The position numbers and the translations under genes were made by a program. A stretch of 64,000 nucleotides of DNA from Kuschelorhynchus macadamiae. Lineage: Eukaryota; Arthropoda; Insecta; Coleoptera; Curculionidae. The notes under the pieces are model-generated. The model was not told where the DNA came from. It ran no database searches and saw nothing but the letters and a program-made list of their open reading frames with translations. Of the stretch, positions 1 through 11,660 are shown one piece after another; position 1 is the first letter of the stretch, and every line of letters begins with the position of its first letter. The stretch covers positions 542,501 through 606,500 of the forward strand of contig JAUTXW010005194.1 of assembly GCA_030620095.1 (NCBI GenBank), in the 5' to 3' direction.

Positions 1-894
1 TTGACCTGATAATTACCGCCCAATTTCCGTGGTTGTGATATTTTCTAAAGTGAAGGAAGTGTTATTATTTTTATTTGACGATGGTAAAATTATTATGTAA
101 TTATTGACCGTAAGATATGTATGTATGTACGTATTAAAGAAAAGACTGGTCAAGTATCTCGAGGGGCACTCTCTGTTTGACACCTCTCAGTTTGGTTTTA
201 GATCTGGTTGATCCACAACTGGGGCCGTTTTGAGCCTTGTGGATGGCATTGTCGAGGGTCTTGAGTGTGGAAAGCACTCTATTATTACACAGTGCGACCT
301 AACAAAGGCATTTGACTGTGTCTACCAAGACATACTGCTGGAAAAATTGACATATTATGGTATTAGGGGTGTGGCCCTAGATATTTTTAGGTCTTGTCTT
401 TCTGGAAGGATGCAATATGTTGGTGCAAACAATAAACTGGTATTACTTTAGATTATGTTTTACGCTAGTCAGCATATATAGATGTATTAAGTAGAAAGAT
501 TTCATCAGCTTTGTTTGTTCTCAGACAGTTGAGAGATATTATTCATCTAGATGTACTAAGAATAGTAAACTTTGCCCTGTTGCATAGTCATCTCACCTAT
601 GGTGTTGTTCTCTGGGGTGATGCAGTCAATTTAATAAGGGTGTTTCGTTTGCAAAAGAGAGCCATGAGAATAATGGCAGGCGCTACATTTGGGGAACACT
701 GTCAACCTCCCTTTAAACACTTTAAAATTATGCCTTTACCTTCCATATACATTTTTAATTCATTGTTGGAGTTTCATTCTAGTTCAATCTCACTGACTGT
801 ACATTCGGAAGTGCATAACCACAACACAAGATCTGCTTGCTTGATTAAATTGCCCCGATATTTTATTAAAAATGTCAGAAAGAAATTCTCTTGA
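1..894 (+). pseudogene. decayed non-LTR retrotransposon reverse transcriptase
   Basis: Broken pieces of a non-LTR reverse transcriptase run from the window edge. The frame near base 9 reads NYRPISVV, a block before the catalytic palm. From about 133 it reads QFGFRSG, then CDLTKAFDCV, which is the first catalytic-Asp block, and stops at 451. The part from 511 to 894 is the C-terminal thumb region, with LLHSHLTYGVVLWG and a R-x-QKRAMRIM pattern. The SGVPQG and FADD blocks between them are missing, so there is an internal deletion near 451-511. A small AT-rich insertion near 50-130 breaks the first part. The copy cannot encode a functional protein. The clade is not assigned. Confidence 0.8.
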
Positions 895-1794
895 CCTTTA
901 GTTGTTTAACCATTTACCTCTAGAAGTCAGAAGTCTTGGTCGCTCAAACTATAGGATAAAAATAAAATAACACATTTTGAAATATTGTTTTTACTCAATC
1001 AGAGAGTACCTAAATACCCCCTTTTAGGTTTATATTCGAATTTTTTACTAAAATTATATTTTGGCCTTACTTGTCTACCTTGCGAAATGCTTTTAGTTTT
1101 TTTTATTTTGTATGTTTGTAAGTGAATATTATATGTATTATGTATTGAAATTTTTATTGTGATGTACTTTGTATATTTATATCTTAGGATTTTTTTAAAA
1201 ATATGACTGTCTGCAAACATCTTGTGATATGGTGAAATAGATATTTTCTTTCTTTCTTTCTTTTCTTATACCATATACCAATTTCATTTAAATATCTCAC
1301 TCAATGTATGCGGTGTATCAAAAAAAAACTAGAAAAAGAAAAGCATGTTAACACCTTGTATCTTAAAAACGAAACGTTTGCGGATCTTTGTTTATATAAT
1401 TTATTTTCCTCAGTGTTTTGAATAGAAGGAAATTACATATTTTAGTACAAAATCATATTTAAAGTAGTAGACAGTAACTGAAGAAACTTTATCAACTTAG
1501 CATGATTGTTCTGCAGTTATAATATAGTATTTTTCACGGTTTAGAAAAGTGTCTTAGCTCTATTACCTCTAATATAATTTTAATTGGCACAAGAAAGTTA
1601 GTGTCCTCTTATATATTTGTTACAATTTTAGTTATTAGTTATTGCAATCTAGTTAATTTTCGGTATTAATAAGTTTTTTTGCAGGTTTTAAACTATTTAT
1701 ATTTATATACATACATCTATATGAGTTTTCAATTTTTTTTAATACTGTTCTCCAATTTTCAACAGTTAACATTTTCAACTTTGGTCTTTATTAA
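895..1794. other. AT-rich flank, probable retroelement 3' UTR, no gene seen
   Basis: No coding region is supported here. The first part is probably the 3' untranslated region of the preceding retroelement and holds a short (TTTC)n run at 1244-1266. The rest is AT-rich DNA up to the TTAA at 1791-1794 that bounds the piggyBac element. Confidence 0.4.
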
Positions 1795-2384
1795 CCCAGA
1801 TATGCCTGTTGTACTAAATATAGTACAGTTATCAAAGTATTAAAACGGGATACCAGATGTCGCCACTTGAAGGTGGCGTGATTGAATTGTCATTGTGGAT
1901 GTAACAGTCGAGCTATACACGTGTTTGTTTCGGAGTTAGGCTAACAGTGCGGCCTTGTGGAATTAGAAAGTTCTGTAAATTGAAAAAATGAGTGACTTCG
2001 GCGTTCGGTTTGTGAAGTAAGTATTTTTTTAAATGTTAGAATACATTTTAACTGTTTTTGACCGGTTTATCCGAAAGCTAAAATATATTATTTTATGATA
2101 CAAATCACAGAGATAACCTTATTTTACATTTGGTATCTTTTTCGTCGCCATATTTTCGGGTGTACTAAATATAGTACGCTAGGCATAAACACGTCATATA
2201 TGGATTTTGGTATATATTTTATTTTCCACGCAAATTATTATTTTTCTAATAAGTATTTTTATTGATTGAGTAGAACTACGTCATTGTGGATGTGATAGTT
2301 TATTTATTTGCTATATTTCTGGTCGTACCGCGTTATTTGAAAGTACTACATAACATGTATTTGTAGCTACTATACAAAATTACA

Positions 2385-4245
2385 ATGGATTGTATCTATT
2401 TTAGAGGATTTTCACTAAATGAGGCACTAAGCATGCTTGAGGATGACGATGATGTTTTGCAAAGAACGTCTGGAATAACTCTATTTCCTCCAGAAAACGA
2501 AGAAATCACTGATGAGGATTCAGGCGATGAAAATTTCATTGAGTTGGGTAATTTGCCAGGGTCGCAGCTTCGAGCGCCTGCCGAAGTAAATCTACATCAA
2601 TTCTACAACGATGGCGACTTTTCTTCAGAAGATGAGTTACCATTAGCTAGTTTGATTTCTAAAAAGCCGTTAGAAAAACTGAAAGTCAAAAAATCTTTTG
2701 CAAAGAAAAAAAAAGTTTACAATTGGACCAAAGAAGATTTACTGGTGCCGTCAGATTATTCAAATAGTATTATTGATACTAATGACCATATTACAAATGG
2801 AAATATAAAATCTCCATTAGAACTTTTTGAGGATTTTTTTGAAGACCAGCTTTTAGATCTTATAGTTGCTGAAACTAACAAGTATGCTGGTCAAAAAAAT
2901 CACGTGCAAACAGTATCAAAGCGTGAAATAAAAGCTTTTATTGGCGTTTTGTACTCAGTGGCTATATTTGCGTTCCTAGAAGAAGAATCTATTGGGAAAG
3001 AGAAAGCGATGGTCACAACGCACTTATTTCGGAATCCATCGCACGAGATAAGTTTGAATATATTTTGACAAACATTCATTTCAAAGACAACCAATCCTTA
3101 GATAAATCCGATCGATTTTCTAAAGTACGACCATTATTTGACTATCTAAACCAAAAGTTTATGGAGAAAAGTGACTTAGAGCAGAATCACTGTGTTGATG
3201 AGGCAATGGTGCCTTATTTTGGGAGGCACGGTTGCAAACAATTTATACACGGAAAACCAATAAGATACGGGTATAAGCTATGGATAGGAGCAACCAGGCT
3301 AGGGTATGTAAACTGGTTTGAGCCTTATCAAGGAGCTTCAACTAATATAAGTGAGGCTTATAGCGATTATGGTGTCGGTGCTGCGGTTGTATTGGAATAC
3401 GCCGAAGTTCTGCGAAAAAAATGGCCAGACCAAAAATTACATATATTCTTCGACAACTTTTTTACAACAATCCCGCTTATGGAAAAGCTCACTGATATGG
3501 GCTTTCAAGCTACAGGTACCCTAAGAGAAAACCGTTTATCTGGTAATCCGTTGGTCGACTCAAAAATACTAAAGAAGCAAGATCGAGGTTCATATGACTT
3601 TTCTAAAATTGCTGACCAGAATATAATTGCCGTAAAATGGAACGACAACAATTTAGTAAGTTTATGTTCAAATCATGCTGGAGTCAAGCCAATTCACAAA
3701 GTAAAAAGATTTTCCCGAAAGGAAAATAAACATGTTCAGGTAAACAATAAACCTAAATTTGTATAAAGTAAAAAGTTTTCTAAATATTATATTTTTGATT
3801 TCAGATTGAACAACCTCATCTAGTTTACCTATACAATGGAAATATGGGCGGCGTAGACCGATCGGACCAGAACATTGGGCTATACCGAATATCTGTAAGA
3901 GGTAAAAAGTGGTATTTTCCGCTTTTCACCCATTGCATCGATTTGGCTATTCAAAATGCATGGCATTTACACCGCAAAAATGGTGGTGATATGGACCAGT
4001 TGAAATTTAGAAGGCGAATCGCAACGGTATTGTTAACACAAAATAAAAAACCACCATCATTTTCAAGAGGCAGACCATCGGCATTGGAAAATGTGGACAT
4101 AAGATGGGATCGTTATGATCACTATGTGATTCCGCAGCCAAAACAAACAAGATGCGGTCATTGTCATGATCGCACTACAACTAGATGCCAAAAATGCAAT
4201 GTTGGGGTGCATGTAAAATGTTTTGCGTCATATCACACAAAGTGA
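2385..4245 (+). pseudogene. piggyBac transposase, one frameshift, one intron
   Basis: The first open frame (2385-3068) starts with an acidic N-terminal region and enters the DDE_Tnp_1_7 domain. Around 2954-2956 one base appears lost: shifting the frame there gives LSGYICVP and ARDKFEYIL and then joins the second frame (3065-3739). Catalytic Asp residues sit in VDEAMVPYFGR, FFDNFFTTIPL and, after the intron, GGVDRSDQN. A 65 bp intron (3740-3804, GTAAAC...TTTCAG) removes an in-frame stop and keeps the frame. The C-terminus is the usual cysteine-rich zinc-binding tail (CGHC, CQKC, HVKC). A short upstream ATG exon (1988-2016) ending in a GTAAGT donor, with an acceptor near 2366, is possible but unproven. 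Apart from the frameshift the protein looks complete. Confidence 0.93.
3740..3804 (+). other. intron in piggyBac transposase
   Basis: The donor is CAG|GTAAAC and the acceptor is a T-rich tract ending TTTCAG. The exon frames on both sides are phase 0 and join HVQ to IEQPHLVYLYN, matching the conserved block before the third catalytic Asp. Without splicing, translation stops at 3766. Confidence 0.85.
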
Positions 4246-4539
4246 ACCTAACTGCCTGCTATTTTCCTAGTGTACTATATTTAGTACACCATTTTTTTTT
4301 ATCAACCAAAAAGAAAATAAAATGTTTTGTTACAAAAATTATTATTTTATAAGTCTTAAATAAAAATTCTATAAGAATATTTGATTTTTTTTTAATGTCA
4401 AAACTTTAGGCATATCTGGGTTAACTCAATCACACTACTGTTTAAAGTGGGGGTATTATTGTGAGCTTGTATATTAGACTTTATTTACAGATACAATAAT
4501 ATGTCATATAATATCAACAACTACCAATCTTACAATATT

Positions 4540-5506
4540 TCAAAACTACTTAGTGGCATCGGTTGAGGCTGGCAAGCAAATCGATGTTATTTACACTGAC
4601 ATATCTAAGGCTTTTGACAGTATTTGCCATCAGCTTTTGTTATGGAAATTACAGCAAATTGGTTTTTGTGGAAAATATCTTGAGTGGATCAAATCGTATT
4701 TATTTAATCGTCGCCAGCAAGTCAACATATGCGGTTCAGTTTCCAGGGAGATTCTTGTGACATCGGGTGTCCCGCAGGGTTCGCATGTTGGTCCAGTTCT
4801 TTCTGCTCTTTATAAATGATATAATATCTTGTTACGAATTTTCTGAATATCTTTTATACACACTGACTTAAAATTCTTTTCACCAGTCTCCTCAGCTGTT
4901 TGATATGAAAAGGCTCGTCAAATGGTGCAGAACTAATTATCTCTCTTAACATCTCGAAATGTAAAGTGCTCCATTTTCACAAACATATTAATCCCATACC
5001 CTCCACCTACTTCATAGATAACGTAAACCTTGAAGTTGTTAGTTCTTTCATGGAGCTAGGCACTATTTTCTAACTTTTAATCTACATATTGATAACACGT
5101 AACTGATACCAAAGCAACTGGGTGTCTCTATAACTCATTGGTTCGTAGCATTCTGGAATATTGTTGTGCAATATGGAGTCCATCATACCAGTGTCACATT
5201 GAGAGAATCGAAAAGGTGCAAAATAGGTTTTCAAAATACCTCTTACATAAATCACATTTCCCATATCAAGGTCTGTCATCTAACACTAGAGCTCTTCTTT
5301 GCGGCCTTCAAACCCTTGAATTTAGAAGAAAGAAGGCACTTCTGGTCTTTTTGCATAAATTGGTCAACGGACGGATTGACTGTGAACTGCTGCTGAGATC
5401 ATTCCCGTTTTTAGTTCCTGTTCAGTTCAGTTCAGTTTTGTTTTATGGCGCTGTCATGTGCTATGACAATTTGCCAGCTCTTCTCCCTTGGGTCCAGGAA
5501 GTCTAA
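4540..5506 (+). pseudogene. decayed non-LTR retrotransposon RT, internally deleted
   Basis: The frame at 4553-4819 contains YTDISKAFDSI (first catalytic block) and SGVPQGSHVGPVL (RT block 4), then stops. The FADD region is not readable between 4820 and 5130. The frame at 5138-5506 resumes with LEYCCAIWSP, HIERIEKVQNRFSKYLL and LCGLQTLEFRRKKALLVF, which is the thumb/C-terminal region. T-rich DNA with TTTC and TTA repeats follows to about 5670 and is probably its 3' untranslated part. The copy is dead. Confidence 0.85.
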
Positions 5507-5671
5507 TTCTTGGATCATTCTGGTCCCATTATCCTCTTACTTTAGTATTTCTCTCTTTTTCTTTCTTTCTTTCTTTATTTCTTCCCTTTTCTTTCTTCTC
5601 TTTTTGGTGTTTTATTTATTTATTCTTACTATTATTATTATTCTTTTCTTAATTTATTTCCTTTTTTTTTC

Positions 5672-7096
5672 CCGGAATTGCCCTTAACGGACATTCAAAG
5701 AAAATATGTTCAAGGTTTTCAGTTTGTCCACACACACAGAGTGGGGATTCTTTTATTTTAATATAATATAAATGCTAAGCAGTGAGGCAGTGCCCTGTTC
5801 GCATTCTTATTCTTGTAGTTATATGTCGTCTATCTACATATGGTATTGTGTCGAACCACGGTTTCCTGGGAAAATCTCTTTGAACCTGTGCATGAAATTT
5901 ACCTTTCTCCCTTCTGGAGGCTTGCCAATATCTGATAAATTTTTCTTTAATCTCATTTTTACAGATGTTACTTATATCTCCCTTATTCAATTGTAGACTT
6001 TTGGGAATGTTAAGTTCCCTTCCTATGTTTGCCAGTTTGTCCACCGTTTCATTGCCAATGATATTTGCATGTTCTGGTATCCATGCTAGCTGAATGTCTG
6101 ATGTTGTTTCTAAGATCAATCTTTTGGTATATAGGGTGATATAGTCAGTGTTTGAATCGATGGTGGTTTTTCTTACTTTTTGTATTGCTCTTCTGGAGTC
6201 AGTAAAGATGATGGATTTACTGATAATGTCAGGCACACTCTGATTCCCTCATTGATGGCAACTGTTTCTGCTGCACATATGTTTATCTTCCCTGACAGTT
6301 TTCCTGAAAAATTGTTATTTAGTTCTGGGATATGGATGCCATATCCCACAGATTCCCCATGTTTTGATGCATCGGTGTATACAAAGGTATATTCATTACA
6401 GTATTTTTCTGTTTGTTCCAAAAATTCTCTATTATTGTTTCCACTGTCTTTTTTCAAATTTAGATTAATTATTGGAATTTTCTGTATTTGATATTCATAT
6501 TCTATCTCAAAATGAATAAGTAGTTCTATTATGGGGTTATTATCAATTGCTAAAAGTTTGATAAGAAATTTGTGTGCAAGCCACTTACATCTAGATTCAA
6601 GATCAAGTTCCGTGGTCTCTGCCAGAAGTGCATTCACCGGAGTGGATTTCATACAGCCTGTAATTATTCTTAGGCCTTGATGGAAAATGGTATTTATTCT
6701 GTTAATCTTTTTTTTTGTTGTTGGTTTTAAAAATATGGCGCCAAAATCTAGGTGGGACCTAACCAACCCTCCGAAGGCTGTTTGCAGCGTTTTTGGGTCT
6801 GCTCCCCACCAAGTCCCGCAAAACACCCTCATGAGATTCAATCCTTTTTTTGCTTTGATAATTATTTCGTTTATATGTCTGTCCCATTTCAGCTGTCTGT
6901 TCAAATATACTCTCAAGCACTTGATATTATCTTTATAATTGATTGGTGATCCTATTATGTATAAATTTGGAGGATATTGTGTATATCGGGACTGTTTAAA
7001 CCAAACTGCCTCACATTTGTTCTGTGACAGTTTTAAGTTGTGATTCTCTAGCCACTGTGATATTATGTTTAAATAGTTGTTTACTTTATTTGTCAT
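5672..7096 (-). pseudogene. non-LTR element: RT end, RNase H and CCHC tail, broken
   Basis: The minus frame 7096-6173 holds the RT thumb (KCEAVWF, DRHINEIIIKAKKGLNLMR, RSHLDFGAIF) and then the start of RNase H (FVYTDASKHGESVGYG, AAETVAINEGI). A frameshift near 6173-6236 leads into frame 6236-5775 with IIFTDSRRAIQKV, IQLAWIPEHANIIGNETVDKLA and the C-terminal region. A TAG stop near 5773 is followed in frame by a cysteine-rich stretch (PLCVCGQTENLEHIFFECP) down to about 5672. The RT plus RNase H plus CCHC layout is known from I, R1 and LOA-like non-LTR groups. It is 5' truncated at about 7100. Confidence 0.88.
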
Positions 7097-7119
7097 TTGT
7101 ATGACGTTTTTTAGTTCCT

Positions 7120-7595
7120 ATTAGAAGAACAAGACAATCACAGCTGTTTGTTGAAAGGTACCACCCAACAAATTGTGTTTAGTGCATTTGTTGACCGACT
7201 AGTTCCGAATTACAATCGTCACTTCTCAGAATATGATATTTTCAGACTAAGCACTTTGTAGCTAAAAAGGCAGTTAACCAGATTGATTTGGTAATGTTTT
7301 TTGGCCCATATTGATGTTCGTTTTTGTTTATGTAGTTGTGTAATTTTATTATTATTTATGTATTCTTTTACTTCAGTTGAAAATCTTTCTTGTTGGTAAT
7401 TTTTGTTTGCTGATCTGACATATTTTTTCTTAGAGTTATTGACTTCATTATTTATTTATTTAACGTTATTTGCGAATTCGTACCATTTGGAATGATTAGC
7501 ATTCTGTAGTGTAAGGTTCTGAAGGGCCACTTGTCCGATGCCGTGCATCGGCTATGTCCTTAGAAAAAAAAATTTAAAAAAAATAAAAATTTAAA
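7120..7595 (+). pseudogene. 3' end of another non-LTR element
   Basis: Frames near 7126-7270 read RRTRQSQLFVERYHPTN and FVDRLVPNYNRHFSEYDIFRLS. These resemble the extreme C-terminus of non-LTR ORF2 proteins, which end in an R-x-R...P..RTN pattern followed by a DIF..S block. An untranslated stretch follows, with a perfect 7 bp stem-loop CCGATGCCGTGCATCGG at 7535-7551, and ends in an A-rich tail from about 7563. No longer coding domain remains. Confidence 0.6.
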
Positions 7596-8103
7596 AATGT
7601 GTGAATTTTTATTGCTAAGCTAAGCAAAGGTTGCCCATACCTGGACTAGATTATAACAGTATCAAAATCACTTTCTTAGATAGTAAAAAATACTATATCA
7701 TGCTCGTTTTAAATATTTTCACGTACTGACAGTGTGTTCAATATTTAACTATATTTCAAAATCGCGTACAGGTATTTTAACAAATTTTATTCAATATGCC
7801 ATCTTTTGAAAATTTCCCACAAAAATTAATGATAGTCTTAACACAGAAATACATTTTTCACACCTCCTATATAACATGTCTAAAAATGTACATTGATACA
7901 TAAAAATAAGACAATTTTCAACATTTTGTTTATATATATCCTGTCGCTCACGTTAAGATTTGCTTCTGATTCTGATTTTCTTATATTTCAAACCAACTCC
8001 TAATTAACACAACACCACAAGGCAATAAGATACTGGCCACTGTAAACCAACAAACTGATTCACTAGGACGTAATCATATTTAACTAACAGCCTGTGTGAA
8101 GTT
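7596..8103. other. AT-rich spacer downstream of PSMG4
   Basis: No open frame or repeat is recognised. On the minus strand an AATAAA near 7787 could be the poly(A) signal of PSMG4, about 310 bp after its stop codon. Confidence 0.4.
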
Positions 8104-8493
8104 TTAAAATTTTTCTGGAAACTGATTTATTTCATGAAAAAGCCTTTTTTCCACTAAGGGAATAAGAAATCTAACATCTTCTAAATTTAAACTTAAAAAT
8201 ACAGTTTTCATTAACTTTTTTGATATTCGACTAGCAACATTACTTCCAGGGTGTTCAGCCACTCCACCTAACAAAGATGTTGAGCTTGGATTACTGGAAA
8301 ATCTTGTGTTCATAGCCATTTCTAAATTGTTACAATACGGGGTTTCGTTTTCGTTTATATAAATCAACAAGGAATTATCCATTTTAATCACTTGAAATAT
8401 AATTTTTTTACCCAGTACCCCATCAACAAACTTGTGTATCGTAGTTTTTGGTGTAACATATTGAATTTTGCTCTCTGTGGAATTGTTCACCAT
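8104..8493 (-). CDS. PSMG4: proteasome assembly chaperone 4 (PSMG4/PAC4)
   Basis: The 129-residue product matches the PSMG4 family along its length: TIHKFVDGVLGKKIIFQVIK at the N-terminal half, a conserved SSTSLLGG motif, and the C-terminal ending LVEKRLFHEINQFPEKF, close to the LVEnRikeEmeaFPEKF ending known in vertebrate PSMG4. PSMG4 acts with PSMG3 as a cytosolic chaperone in early assembly of the 20S proteasome alpha ring. The longer upstream frame is rejected: a pyrimidine tract ending in CAGCAG directly precedes the ATG at 8493-8491, so the extra residues are intron. Vertebrate PSMG4 is about 123 residues, so the coding part looks complete in one exon. A noncoding first exon probably lies between 8520 and 8660. 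Truncated retroelement sequence begins only about 170 bp upstream. Confidence 0.9.
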   Translation of the reverse strand: MVNNSTESKIQYVTPKTTIHKFVDGVLGKKIIFQVIKMDNSLLIYINENETPYCNNLEMAMNTRFSSNPSSTSLLGGVAEHPGSNVASRISKKLMKTVFLSLNLEDVRFLIPLVEKRLFHEINQFPEKF

Positions 8494-8698
8494 CCTGCTG
8501 AAAAAAAAGAATACATGATTATTTTTATTAATATTTACTATATTTACTACTTTCTTTATGCTAGTATTAGAGAGGAAAATATAAACATAGTTTGATTGAA
8601 AATTTACATCATAACTCTTTTTAAACAATTACTTCAGATTTGATCAAGACATTACGACCGCATAATATTTATTTATTTATTTACCAAATACACTACAG

Positions 8699-10877
8699 CA
8701 GGGGTGCTCAAAGTTGAACTGCTGGCGATCTACCTCAATATCTTTAGACTACTTACGATCGACTCTGAGAGGCTGCAAGTATGTGTGATGCAGGGTTGTC
8801 GTACATACACGATACATACAACCTACCTATCTACCTACCTACCTAGGTAGGGTGTGCCGTAGCATATATAGATATTAGCTTTCCGCCCAATATACTTTAT
8901 TTTAGTCAAGGTTTGGGTTAGGTTTAGTTAGGTTCTTCTCTACAATATCAATGAAAAAACTCATAGTTATTCAAAATTGCGAGTTTATTGGCTAGTTGGA
9001 GAGTTACATATGGTGTTAAACTTAACTAATGAGTGACTTGAAGCGTGGCACTGCATGTCCTCAGCATACTTTTCATAAGATGGTACGTAACCACTGAGTG
9101 CTAATCGCAAGCATGATGACATATGATCATATTACTTGTTATTTCAGTAGCTAATTCCTCAATGTTTTTACATGAAAAAGAATAACTCATAAATGATGCT
9201 ACATTTGCCAATTTACTACAATCATAAAAACGCATTTCGAATTGTCCCAAAGTATTTGATAATTCAGCCTCATAAGTATCATAATTCAACTGAGGAATCC
9301 TTGCTTTCAAAGACGGAAAATGTTTCAGATCCTTTCTTTTTAGTTGATCTATCATAAGTTGCAATTTACTTTTGAATGCTTTTACTGCGCTAATCATCTC
9401 AATAACAGTTTTTCCTTTACCTTGAAGCTCCAAGTTAATGGTGTTTAAGTGCATTGTGATGTTAGTCAAAAATGCCAAATCAGTCAGCAATTTTTCGTTT
9501 TTCAACATCTGAGTGTCATCACCTCTTTCGTCTAGAAAAGCTGTTATTTCGGGTAATAATTCTTGAAACCTTTCTAGGAATTTTCCGCGACTCAACCACC
9601 TGACGTCCGTGTGAAGAACTAAATCAGTGTGTTCAGCTGACTCCCTATCTTCCAACTGCAACTTAAAGAACCGCCATTGCAAGCTATGTGCACGGATGTA
9701 ATTCACAATTTTTATTGCAATGCCCATAATTTCCTCCGTGTTTAAAACTTTTGAACACAAAACTTGATGATGTATAATGCAATGGATTGAAAAAAATGAA
9801 GGGAAATCTTCATTAGCTCAATGCCACAAAACCGTTTTTGTTTCCAGTCATTGCTGGTGCTCCATCGGTTCTAATGTACACTAATTTATATATTGGTAGC
9901 TTGTAGTTTTTTTCAAAATTGAAGAAAACGTCATATATATCTTCGCCACGGGTCTTCCCCTTCAGAGGAATGATGGTCAAAAATTCTTCCTTAGCCAACA
10001 TGTCATTGAATACCATCCGAATAAAAATGCACAGCTGGGCAGTGTCTGTCATATCGGTGGATGCGTCGAACTGTAAAGAAAAGTATGTACATTCCATGAT
10101 ATAATTTTTTAGTTTATCTGCCATGTCCTGACTCATGACTTCAATACGTCTTGTGACAGTCGGACGAGATAACTGAAGTTCTCTAATAGCAGACATGATT
10201 TCTGTTTTATTTTTAAAATCTCCAAATAAAGTCTCACCCTCTTCAATAAATGCTTCCTTCACAACCAATCCATCTTCGAATGGTTTCTTGTGTTTCGCCA
10301 ATATATGAGATATTTTAAATGACGCGATCGTAGCAGCTTTTGATTGTTTGGCTGGTTTTATGAACCGTTTTATGATGCCTCCCTAAGTTACCACGCTTAG
10401 GTATTGCAACTGATTCACGACAAATAAGACAAATGCACTTATCCTTCACCATACAAAACAAAAATTCTTCCTCCCAATCCCTATTAAAATGATTTGTTTT
10501 AGATTTCTTCGCTGCACTCATTTTGTACTATTTAATAATAAACTTTGTATCGACGTAGTATTGCCTTCAAGTTGCAATTCAGAATGACTCCAATTCCTGC
10601 AGGCGCAACATGTATATCGGCGTGAACGAAAGTCTGGAATGTTCTCGTCAAACGCGCCGCCCGAAATTTCTAGAAAAGCGGCAAGAATAAAAAACGCGGT
10701 TTTTCTTAGACAAGTACCGCGCGTTCCTTTCATAAAGCCGCCTTTTGCCGCTAGCAGAGTATTATTTTATTACGTAATAAATTTTTGCAGTTTAGTTAAG
10801 TACCTACTTATTAAAAAAAAATTTCTTCTCGAGATCTACTCAAAAAGCACTCGCGATCGACCGTTTGAGCACACCTG
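8699..10877 (-). mobile_element. hAT DNA transposon with 8 bp target duplication
   Basis: The left end reads CAGGGGTGCTCAAA and the right end TTTGAGCACACCTG, a 14 bp inverted repeat with one mismatch. It is flanked by a perfect 8 bp direct repeat CACTACAG (8691-8698 and 10878-10885), the hallmark of hAT insertion. GATCGAC motifs recur inside both ends. Length is 2179 bp. It carries a broken transposase on the minus strand. The host sequence is the 3' end of a non-LTR element. Confidence 0.95.
9101..10521 (-). pseudogene. hAT transposase (BED finger type), frameshifted, C-terminus lost
   Basis: The first frame (10521-10315) carries a BED-type zinc finger (CLICRESVAIPKRGNL then HH..VH). The second (10301-9813) has the RNase H-like core: QFDASTDMTDTAQL with the first catalytic Asp and YIRTDGAPAMTGNKNGF with the second. 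A frameshift near 9815 breaks the FPSFFSIHCIIHHQVLC block. The third frame (9760-9101) has HTDVRWLSRGKFLERF. The overall form is that of ZBED5/GTF2IRD2-like hAT proteins. The C-terminal dimerisation block (CE..FS....K.R.R) expected about 130 residues further on is absent, and only about 400 bp remain to the end of the element, so a terminal deletion is likely. Confidence 0.88.
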
Positions 10878-11660
10878 CACTACAGAATACAATAATGATT
10901 GTAAAAGGTATAAATTGTCATAACTATGAACAGTATTAAAATGACAGAATGCAACAAACAGAGTTAAAAATAGACAATGGGAAGGCACTTTGAACGTAAT
11001 TGGTTCTGTGGTGTGGTCATAAAATAAATGAAATTGCCTGGTCTGCCTGCTGGGAACTTGAAGCAGCACCAAACCTAACAAAATATCACAGTCTATAACA
11101 TCATTTACAAGTTTGTGAAGAAATAATAAAAGAGCCTCTTTACGTCTTGTCTGGAGACTTTCTAAGCCACAAAGTAATAGCCTTGTTTCATAGGGCATGT
11201 TTTAGTATGGAAAACGAAACTTATGCAATAAATATTTCACAAAGTGATTTTGAACTTTTTCAAGTCTTTCTCTGTAGCAAGCATACTGAGGAGACCAGAT
11301 TATAGAGCAGTATTCAAGTATACTACAGACAAGGCAATTATATAAACATACAAGTGCCCTCGTATGGGTGATATGTTTGGTGTTTCTCTTAATAAAGCCC
11401 AGTAACCTAAAGGCTTTAAGAACAATATTGTCAATATGCTGGTTAAAATCCAAATTTGTTCAAAAGTTACACCCACCTTTCAATGCTCACATTGTTAATT
11501 TTATATACTGTTTCTAAGGGATGTACACATTTATAGAAACTAATAAATTTACATTTTGTTATGTTGATCTTTAGGAAGGTTTCTTTGCACCATTTTACAA
11601 AGTTATCAAGATCCGACTGCAAATCATCAGAACTAGAACCAACATTGAGATGGTTGTAAC

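Larger units (their letters stand above)
1795..4420 (+). mobile_element. piggyBac-superfamily DNA transposon, both ends present
   Basis: The 13 bp terminal inverted repeat CCCAGATATGCCT begins at 1795, and its exact reverse complement ends at 4420. Each end abuts TTAA (1791-1794 and 4421-4424), the obligatory piggyBac target duplication. Length is 2626 bp. A near-palindromic 16-mer GTACTAAATATAGTAC lies just inside the left end (about 1812) and again near 2162. Its inverse lies near 4271, so the subterminal repeats are also inverted. The element carries a transposase gene broken by one frameshift. Intact ends and a nearly intact gene suggest a fairly recent insertion. Confidence 0.97.
8660..11660 (-). 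mobile_element. 5'-truncated non-LTR element, interrupted by a hAT element
   Basis: Minus-strand RT C-terminal coding runs from about 11655 (DLQSDLDNFVKWCKETFLKIN), through 11453-11202 (CSILEYCSIIWSP, YRERLEKVQNHFVKYLL), to 11198-10886 (LLCGLESLQTRRKEALLLF), with stops and frameshifts. The hAT insertion 8699-10877 splits its 3' end. Beyond it, at 8698-8660, is the rest of the tail with an (AAAT)n run, typical of such 3' ends. It is truncated near 11660 and inactive. It lies just upstream of PSMG4 in the same orientation. Confidence 0.85.

Noticed and set aside
8494..8628. N-terminal extension of PSMG4
   Set aside because: The extra residues are encoded by AT-rich DNA that ends in a T-tract plus CAGCAG acceptor directly before the conserved start, so they are intron.
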